10,586 nucleotides of DNA from Clostridium sp. OF03-18AA. Its GTDB lineage: Bacteria > Bacillota > Clostridia > Lachnospirales > Lachnospiraceae. Within the stretch, counting starts at the first letter, position 1; every line of letters begins with the position of its first letter. The stretch covers positions 1-10,586 of the forward strand of contig NZ_QUEP01000030.1 of NCBI RefSeq assembly GCF_003478035.1. Direction: 5' to 3'. The position numbers and the translations under genes were made by a program. Positions 5,950 to 10,586 of this stretch are shown piece by piece. The notes under the pieces are model-generated. The model did no database searches, was not told the origin of the DNA, and saw nothing but the letters and a program-made list of their open reading frames with translations.

Positions 5950-6156
5950 GCGGGCCGGTGAGATTCCGGGCAGAAGCACCGGCGATCCAGGGAGGGTTCC
6001 TCTAAGCTTGCGTGCGACTGCTAAGGGCGGAGAACGAGGAACACAACTCGCTTCGCTCAGACAAGTGTTCCTTGTTCTCCAATGCAGTCACCCGCGAGCT
6101 TAGAGAAGCCATCTCCCCGGATCAATGTGCTCCCGCCCGGAATCTCACCGGTCCGC
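5950..6156. repeat. Giant hairpin element, copy 2
   Basis: A ~207-nt imperfect palindrome. Pairing: 5950-5971 with 6135-6156 (22 bp, one G-T wobble), 5975-5979 with 6127-6131, 5984-5988 with 6119-6123, 5990-5993 with 6114-6117, 5997-5999 with 6105-6107, 6001-6012 with 6093-6104 (12 bp, one wobble), 6016-6021 with 6084-6089, and 6029-6044 with 6065-6080 (16 bp, one wobble). The 20-nt loop 6045-6064 is identical to that of copy 1 (2765-2784). Both copies are in the same orientation. The inner single-stranded segments also match (GACTGCTAA, GCAGTCACCCGC), whereas the outer stems differ in sequence but stay paired. Confidence 0.9.
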
Positions 6157-6300
6157 TGCCACAGTGGTAGTAAACCGCGGCGAGTGCATGTGCTGGTACG
6201 GTTTCGGGAGCTCGTTGGTCTGCTGCCCGTAGAGGTGTTCAGCCGCGACAACATGCTTGGGAGTCGCGCTTGTTTGCTGGAGGCGACATTAATTTGTAAA
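6157..6300. other. Unassigned GC-rich stretch with alternative hairpins
   Basis: No gene recognised. CTGCCAC-A-GTGGTAG (6155-6169) abuts the giant hairpin. GCGGC (6177-6181) can pair with GCCGC (6242-6246). CGCGAC (6244-6249) pairs with GTCGCG (6263-6268), while GTCGC (6263-6267) can pair instead with GCGAC (6283-6287). There is no T-tract afterwards. It may be part of a structured transcript or decayed repeat material. I see no match to tmRNA, SRP RNA, RNase P or a known riboswitch. Confidence 0.4.
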
Positions 6301-6365
6301 TTTATAAAGTACCGTCCTTAAAAATAAGAGATTTATGTACGAATTGTTAAAATTAAATGAAGTCA

Positions 6366-6394
6366 TTGAATAAAAGCCCGGAAGGTGTTAAAAT
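6366..6394 (+). promoter_or_regulatory. secA promoter (sigma-A type, extended -10)
   Basis: TTGAAT (-35, 6366-6371), a 17-base spacer, and TGT-TAAAAT (the -10 at 6389-6394 with a TG extension). Initiation near 6401 gives a leader of about 158 nt that begins with a TACGA/TCGTA hairpin (6406-6410 with 6416-6420) and a TGCGG/CCGCA hairpin (6421-6425 with 6440-6444). Confidence 0.75.
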
Positions 6395-6524
6395 ATTAAG
6401 GATTGTACGATGCAGTCGTATGCGGTCATGTGAAAAGTGCCGCAACATAGAAGAAAAGGCATCGGATAGAGATTGAAACAGTGTATGTGGCTGGATTTTC
6501 AGTTGAAAGCCTGGGGGTAGCCGC

Positions 6525-6563
6525 ATGTGGATATTTATTTATATAGGAGAACAAGCAGAATGA
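6525..6563 (+). CDS. Possible 12-codon leader ORF overlapping secA start
   Basis: ATG 6525 opens a 12-residue frame, [12 protein letters not shown], whose TGA (6561-6563) overlaps the secA ATG (6560-6562) in an ATGA arrangement. A G-run (6513-6517) seven bases upstream is a weak ribosome-binding candidate, and the secA AGGAG lies inside this frame. It could couple translation to secA, in the spirit of the unrelated SecM/MifM-type leader peptides, but it is far shorter and shows no arrest motif. It may well be chance. Confidence 0.25.
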   Translation: MWIFIYIGEQAE

Positions 6564-9136
6564 ATTTTGTTGAAAAAATATTTGGTACGCACAGTGACCG
6601 GGAATTAAAGTATATTTACCCGATCATCGATAAGATCGAGAAACTGCGCCCGACCATGCAGGCGATGTCTGATGACGAGTTAAAGGATCAGACGAGAAAG
6701 TTCAAAGAGCGCCTTGCTGCAGGAGAAACGCTCGACGATATTCTGCCGGAGGCATTTGCAACTGTCAGAGAGGCAGCAAAGAGAGTCTTAAATATGGAGC
6801 ATTACCCGGTACAGCTCATCGGTGGTATCGTCCTTCATCAGGGACGTATCGCAGAGATGAAGACAGGTGAAGGTAAAACTCTTGTTTCCACCTGTCCGGC
6901 ATATTTAAATGCCCTCTCCGGTAAAGGCGTCCAGATCGTAACGGTCAATGATTACCTTGCAAAGCGTGATGCTGAGTGGATGGGACAGGTTCATGAGTTC
7001 CTCGGCTTAAAGGTCGGAGTGGTATTAAACTCCATGACTTCCGAGGAGAGAAAAGCAGCTTACCAGTGCGATATCACTTATGTGACGAACAATGAGCTCG
7101 GTTTCGATTATCTTCGTGACAATATGGCGATCTACAAAGATCAGATGGTACTCCGTGACCTGGACTACTGCATCATCGATGAGGTCGACTCCGTATTGAT
7201 CGATGAGGCGAGAACCCCGCTTATTATTTCCGGACAGAGCGGAAAGTCCACAAAGCTCTATGAGGTTTGCGATGTCCTTGCAAAGCAGCTGGTCCGCGGT
7301 GAGGAATCCGGTGAGTTTAATAAACTCAACGCCATCATGGGCGAGGAGATCACTGAGACCGGTGATTTCATCGTAAATGAGAAGGAGAAAGTCGTAAACC
7401 TGACAGAACAGGGTGTGAAGAAGGTCGAGGCATTCTTCCACATCGACAACCTTGCAGATGCGGAGAACCTTGAGATCCAGCACAACATTATCCTCGCACT
7501 CCGTGCACACAACCTCATGTTCCGCGATAAGGACTATGTGGTCAAGGATGATGAGGTCCTGATCGTCGATGAGTTCACAGGACGTATCATGCCGGGCCGT
7601 CGTTACTCCGACGGTCTCCATCAGGCCATCGAGGCGAAGGAGCATGTAAACGTCAAGAGAGAGTCCAGAACTCTTGCAACGATCACATTCCAGAACTTCT
7701 TTAACAAGTACGCGAAAAAAGGCGGCATGACCGGTACAGCCCAGACTGAGGAGAAAGAGTTCCGTAATATCTACGGCATGGACGTTATCGTGATCCCGAC
7801 AAACCGTCCGGTAATCCGTAAGGATCTTGATGACGCTGTATATAAGACAAAGAAAGAGAAATTCCACGCAGTTGTCGAGGAGATCGTAAAGGCACACGAG
7901 AAAGGACAGCCGGTCCTTGTCGGTACGATCACGATCGAGACATCTGAGATGCTGAGCCAGATGTTAAAGAAGCGCGGAGTTCCGCATAAAGTATTAAACG
8001 CGAAGTATCATGAGCTGGAAGCTGAGATCGTAGCGGACGCAGGTGTTCACGGTGCGGTAACGATCGCGACGAACATGGCAGGCCGTGGTACCGATATCAA
8101 GCTTGACGATGAGTCCAAAGCACTCGGCGGCTTAAAGATCATCGGTACAGAGCGCCACGAGTCCAGACGTATCGATAACCAGCTCCGCGGACGTGCAGGA
8201 CGTCAGGGTGACCCGGGTGAGTCCCGCTTCTATATCTCCCTTGAGGATGACCTGATGCGTCTCTTCGGTTCCGACAAGCTGATGAGCATGTTCAATGCCC
8301 TCGGTGTTCCGGAGAACGAGCAGATCGAGCACAAGATGCTGTCTTCCGCGATCGAGAAGGCACAGCAGAAGATCGAGACAAACAACTACGGTATCCGTGA
8401 GAACCTCTTAAAGTATGATGAGGTCAATAATGAGCAGCGTGAAGTCGTATACGCTGAGCGCCGCCAGGTACTTGACGGTGAGAACATGCGTGAAGTGATC
8501 ATGAAGATGCTCAACGACGTTGTCGAGGGCGCTGTGGACATGTCCATCAGCGACGAGCAGACTCCGGAGAACTGGGGATTCAAGGAATTAAATGATCTTC
8601 TTCTTCCGATCATTCCGTTAAAGCCGATCGAGCTGACAGAAGAGATCAAGAAGATGAACAAAGATGAGTTCAAGCACATGTTAAAAGAGCTTGCGACGAA
8701 GTTCTATGAGTCCAAGGAAGCAGAATTCCCGGATGCAGAGCAGGTTCGTGAGATCGAGCGTGTCGTACTCTTAAAGGTTATCGACAACAAGTGGATGTCC
8801 CATATCGACGATATGGATCAGCTCCGTGAGGGAATCGGCTTACAGGCATACGGCAACCGTGACCCGCTCGTTGAGTACAAGATGAGCGCATACGAGATGT
8901 TCGATGATATGACTGCGGCGATCCGTGAGGACACGCTCCGTATTCTCTGCCATATCCGTGTAGAGGAGAAGGTCGAGAGAGAGCCGGCAGCCAAGGTTAC
9001 AGGTACAAACCGTGACGATTCCGCGGCAAAAGCTCCGCAGAGACGCCAGACCCAGAAAATCTACCCGAATGATCCGTGTCCGTGCGGATCCGGTAAGAAA
9101 TATAAGCAGTGTCACGGAAGAAAACCGCTGGCATAG
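6560..9136 (+). CDS. secA: Preprotein translocase ATPase SecA
   Basis: SecA is the cytosolic/peripheral-membrane motor that uses ATP to push unfolded preproteins through SecYEG. The 858-aa product shows Walker A MKTGEGKT (residues 100-107), Walker B DEVD (207-210), the second-domain signatures [10 protein letters not shown] and [26 protein letters not shown], the helical-scaffold region ([20 protein letters not shown]), a charged variable linker, and the C-terminal zinc-binding SEC-C motif (Cys840, Cys842, Cys851, His852). The last binds SecB or ribosomes in studied species. ATG 6560 has AGGAG ten bases upstream and starts the typical [13 protein letters not shown] at 6527 would add 11 atypical residues. 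Codons favour CGT and C-ending forms, as expected for a well-expressed gene. prfB follows after 92 bases. Confidence 0.98.
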   Translation: MNFVEKIFGTHSDRELKYIYPIIDKIEKLRPTMQAMSDDELKDQTRKFKERLAAGETLDDILPEAFATVREAAKRVLNMEHYPVQLIGGIVLHQGRIAEMKTGEGKTLVSTCPAYLNALSGKGVQIVTVNDYLAKRDAEWMGQVHEFLGLKVGVVLNSMTSEERKAAYQCDITYVTNNELGFDYLRDNMAIYKDQMVLRDLDYCIIDEVDSVLIDEARTPLIISGQSGKSTKLYEVCDVLAKQLVRGEESGEFNKLNAIMGEEITETGDFIVNEKEKVVNLTEQGVKKVEAFFHIDNLADAENLEIQHNIILALRAHNLMFRDKDYVVKDDEVLIVDEFTGRIMPGRRYSDGLHQAIEAKEHVNVKRESRTLATITFQNFFNKYAKKGGMTGTAQTEEKEFRNIYGMDVIVIPTNRPVIRKDLDDAVYKTKKEKFHAVVEEIVKAHEKGQPVLVGTITIETSEMLSQMLKKRGVPHKVLNAKYHELEAEIVADAGVHGAVTIATNMAGRGTDIKLDDESKALGGLKIIGTERHESRRIDNQLRGRAGRQGDPGESRFYISLEDDLMRLFGSDKLMSMFNALGVPENEQIEHKMLSSAIEKAQQKIETNNYGIRENLLKYDEVNNEQREVVYAERRQVLDGENMREVIMKMLNDVVEGAVDMSISDEQTPENWGFKELNDLLLPIIPLKPIELTEEIKKMNKDEFKHMLKELATKFYESKEAEFPDAEQVREIERVVLLKVIDNKWMSHIDDMDQLREGIGLQAYGNRDPLVEYKMSAYEMFDDMTAAIREDTLRILCHIRVEEKVEREPAAKVTGTNRDDSAAKAPQRRQTQKIYPNDPCPCGSGKKYKQCHGRKPLA

Positions 9137-9169
9137 AGACGGCAGCCGGAAAGATACTGAAATGTTACT

Positions 9170-9195
9170 GGTCAGCGCAAATTCTTGCGCTGACC
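9170..9195 (+). terminator. Stable hairpin between secA and prfB
   Basis: GGTCAGCGCAA (9170-9180) pairs perfectly with TTGCGCTGACC (9185-9195) around an ATTC loop. It is followed by TTGTTAAA, which is too short a T-tract for efficient termination. It is likely a leaky terminator or an RNA-processing/stabilising hairpin that lowers prfB expression relative to secA, since no separate prfB promoter is obvious in the gap. Confidence 0.6.
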
Positions 9196-9228
9196 TTGTT
9201 AAATCATTATTAAGAAAGGGCAGAGTCA

Positions 9229-10368
9229 ATGGTTGAGTTAGACCAGTTTAAATACACCTTGTCCACATATGAAACTCCGTTAAAGGAGGTTCGTGATTCC
9301 CTGAATCTGGAGGCAAAGATCAGAAGGATCGATGAGTTGGACAAGACCATGGAAGAGCCGAGCTTCTGGGAGGATGCAGAGAAATCTACGAGACTCGTGA
9401 AAGAAGCGAAAAACTTAAAGGACACGGTCGCAGAGTACAACAAGCTCCAGAATCAGTATGAGGAGATCGGACTGATGATCGAGATGGGGTACGAGGAGAA
9501 TGACCCGGCGATCATTCCGGAGATCCAGGAGATGCTCGACGAGTTCACTTCTGAGCTCGATGCGCTTCGTCTGCGCACACTTCTGACCGGAGAATATGAC
9601 AATAACAATGCGATCTTAAGACTGAATGCCGGAGCGGGCGGAACCGAGTCCTGCGACTGGTGCAGCATGTTATACCGCATGTACTGCCGCTGGGCAGAGA
9701 GAAAAGGCTATCAGGTCGAGGTCCTCGATTTCCTCGACGGTGAGGAAGCCGGTATTAAGTCGGTAACGATCCAGATTAACGGTGAGAATGCTTTCGGCTA
9801 CTTAAAGTCCGAGCGCGGCGTTCATCGTCTCGTAAGAATTTCTCCGTTCAACGCGAACGGAAAGAGACAGACCTCCTTCGTATCCTGTGATGTTATGCCG
9901 GATATCGAGGAAGATCTGGATATCGAGATCAACCCGGATGACCTGCGGATCGATACCTACCGTTCCAGCGGTGCCGGCGGACAGCACATCAACAAGACGT
10001 CATCTGCAGTCCGTATCACCCATATCCCGACCGGCGTTGTTGTCCAGTGTCAGAATGAGCGTTCCCAGTTCCAGAATAAGGACAAGGCAATGCAGATGCT
10101 GAAAGCGAAACTGTATATGTTAAAGCAGCAGGCAAATGCAGAGAAGCTCTCCGACATCCGCGGCGATATCAAAGATATCGGATGGGGCAGCCAGATCCGT
10201 TCCTATGTACTCCAGCCATACACGATGGTAAAAGACCACCGGACCGGATTTGAGAGCGGAAACGTAAATGCGGTGCTCGACGGCGGACTCGACGGATTTA
10301 TCAGCGCCTACCTGAAGTGGGAGAGCCTTGGACGGCCGCAGGTGAAGGGCGGACAGGACGTAGAATAG
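9229..10368 (+). CDS. prfB: Peptide chain release factor 2 (RF2)
   Basis: RF2 recognises UGA and UAA stop codons in the ribosomal A site and triggers peptide release. The 379-aa product carries the RF2-specific recognition tripeptide SPF (residues 205-207) and the catalytic GGQ (250-252, in SSGAGGQHINKTSSAVRITHIPTG), with an N-terminal helical domain (about 1-115). AAAGGG lies eight bases before the ATG. The gene is a single open frame: the region equivalent to the E. coli autoregulatory CTT-TGA shift site reads R-D-S-L-N-L (codon CTG at 9301 followed by AAT), so there is no programmed +1 frameshift. It lies 92 bases after secA, an order shared with Bacillus subtilis. The annotation is secure. 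Confidence 0.98.
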   Translation: MVELDQFKYTLSTYETPLKEVRDSLNLEAKIRRIDELDKTMEEPSFWEDAEKSTRLVKEAKNLKDTVAEYNKLQNQYEEIGLMIEMGYEENDPAIIPEIQEMLDEFTSELDALRLRTLLTGEYDNNNAILRLNAGAGGTESCDWCSMLYRMYCRWAERKGYQVEVLDFLDGEEAGIKSVTIQINGENAFGYLKSERGVHRLVRISPFNANGKRQTSFVSCDVMPDIEEDLDIEINPDDLRIDTYRSSGAGGQHINKTSSAVRITHIPTGVVVQCQNERSQFQNKDKAMQMLKAKLYMLKQQANAEKLSDIRGDIKDIGWGSQIRSYVLQPYTMVKDHRTGFESGNVNAVLDGGLDGFISAYLKWESLGRPQVKGGQDVE

Positions 10369-10472
10369 ATCCGGAAGAATGACGGATGGACGGAAACAGA
10401 TCCATACGAAACGATGGAATGGCCGGGCAGCCGGTGATAGATCAAAAAGGAATCAGATAAAGAAAATTAAGA

Positions 10473-10519
10473 AAGTGCGTCAGATGATGGAGAAATTCAT
10501 TGTCTGGCGTACTTTTTTT
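10473..10519 (+). terminator. prfB terminator
   Basis: A 12-bp stem (10473-10484 with 10503-10514, two G-T wobbles) closes an 18-base loop and runs into seven T residues (10513-10519). It ends the secA-prfB transcript about 105 bases past the prfB stop. The intervening 10369-10472 shows no gene. Confidence 0.85.
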
Positions 10520-10545
10520 AGGAAATTCCCTGGAGGTTCCTGTAA

Positions 10546-10586
10546 AGTGACATACTCCCACCACTTAGCTCACGCTTGAAGTGGGG
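10546..10586. repeat. Terminal inverted repeat, right copy; IS200/IS605-type end palindrome
   Basis: Exact reverse complement of bases 1-41, with identity stopping at base 10546. Bases flanking the two copies differ (TGTAA before this copy; GGGT before the inverted left copy), so the shared segment has a sharp inner boundary, as expected for the end of a mobile element or a dispersed palindromic repeat. It begins 26 bases after the prfB terminator. No transposase or guide-RNA scaffold is visible inside the window. Confidence 0.6.

Larger units (their letters stand above)
5347..6559. other. 1.2-kb gene-free region between hpf and secA
   Basis: No ORF here has a ribosome site, codon bias or a recognisable protein. 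Contents from left to right: the hpf promoter, an A-rich stretch (about 5383-5580), the palindrome CCACCGGTGG (5580-5589), a DnaA-box cluster (5603-5717), a G-rich and C-poor segment (about 5755-5945), giant hairpin copy 2 (5950-6156), an unassigned GC-rich stretch (6157-6290), an AT-rich stretch containing the secA promoter (6366-6394), and the secA leader (about 6401-6559). This is unusually long and structured for a spacer between housekeeping genes in such a genome. Confidence 0.85.

Noticed and set aside
5950..6156. raiA-motif RNA, because hpf (raiA) is nearby
   Set aside because: The hpf promoter starts transcription about 24 nt from its start codon, so this element is not in the hpf leader. 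A second copy lies far from hpf, and I could not match it to that motif by eye.
6410..6433. Seven-codon ORF (MQSYAVM) early in the secA leader
   Set aside because: The only possible ribosome site would lie at or before the predicted transcription start, and the frame sits inside a hairpin.
7025..7897. 290-codon minus-strand ORF inside secA, and a 233-codon minus-strand ORF (180-881) inside trxB
   Set aside because: Antisense shadows of well-supported conserved genes, created by their codon bias. No family signature or ribosome site.
9258..9270. Extra DnaA-like box (TTGTCCACA) at the start of prfB
   Set aside because: Single-mismatch 9-mers are expected about twice by chance in a window of this size. 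It is isolated and inside a coding region.
10379..10579. 66-codon ORF ending in the right repeat (and the mirrored 8-286 minus frame ending in the left repeat)
   Set aside because: They run across a terminator and into a palindromic repeat. The similar C-terminal residues are only the translation of the shared 41-mer.
1..10586. Whole window as one transposon bounded by inverted repeats
   Set aside because: The content is ordinary chromosomal housekeeping genes, with no transposase, recombinase or cargo pattern. Repeat-limited assembly explains the ends better.

Overview
The window looks like a stretch of chromosome from a Gram-positive anaerobic Clostridia species, most likely Lachnospiraceae-like. 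The reasons are the oxygen-labile iron-sulfur serine dehydratase split into two subunits, the long-form hibernation factor beside secA-prfB, strong AGGAG/AAAGG ribosome binding sites, extended -10 promoters and moderate GC. I cannot name a species. All recognisable proteins are housekeeping. The unusual content lies in the intergenic DNA.

Layout. 1-41 and 10546-10586 carry the same 41-base sequence in inverted orientation. It folds like the imperfect end palindrome of an IS200/IS605-type element, so the window probably starts and stops where an assembly broke at a dispersed repeat. Inward from the left come a strong terminator (67-108), a promoter, trxB (285-1283) and a secreted SH3b-NlpC/P60 cell-wall hydrolase (1358-2656). 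A 448-base spacer follows with a ~200-nt giant hairpin element (2674-2872), a terminator, a promoter and a structured leader. Next are sdaAB-sdaAA (3105-4678), a bidirectional terminator, and hpf on the minus strand (4819-5346). A 1.2-kb gene-free region (5347-6559) precedes secA (6560-9136), a stable hairpin, prfB (9229-10368) and a terminator.

The 1.2-kb region holds, in order: the hpf promoter, an AT-rich stretch, a cluster of DnaA boxes (three perfect 9-mers and one with a single mismatch, arranged as two head-to-tail doublets), a G-rich and C-poor segment, a second copy of the giant hairpin (5950-6156), an unassigned GC-rich stretch, the secA promoter, and a leader with a tiny ORF overlapping the secA start.

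The main discovery candidates are two. First, the two giant hairpins share an identical 20-nt loop, while their stems differ in sequence yet remain paired through compensatory changes. Second, the DnaA-box cluster is not next to dnaA. Functionally, TrxB maintains thioredoxin, SdaAB/SdaAA degrades serine to pyruvate, Hpf stores ribosomes in stationary phase, SecA drives protein export (including the NlpC/P60 enzyme) and RF2 ends translation at UGA/UAA.
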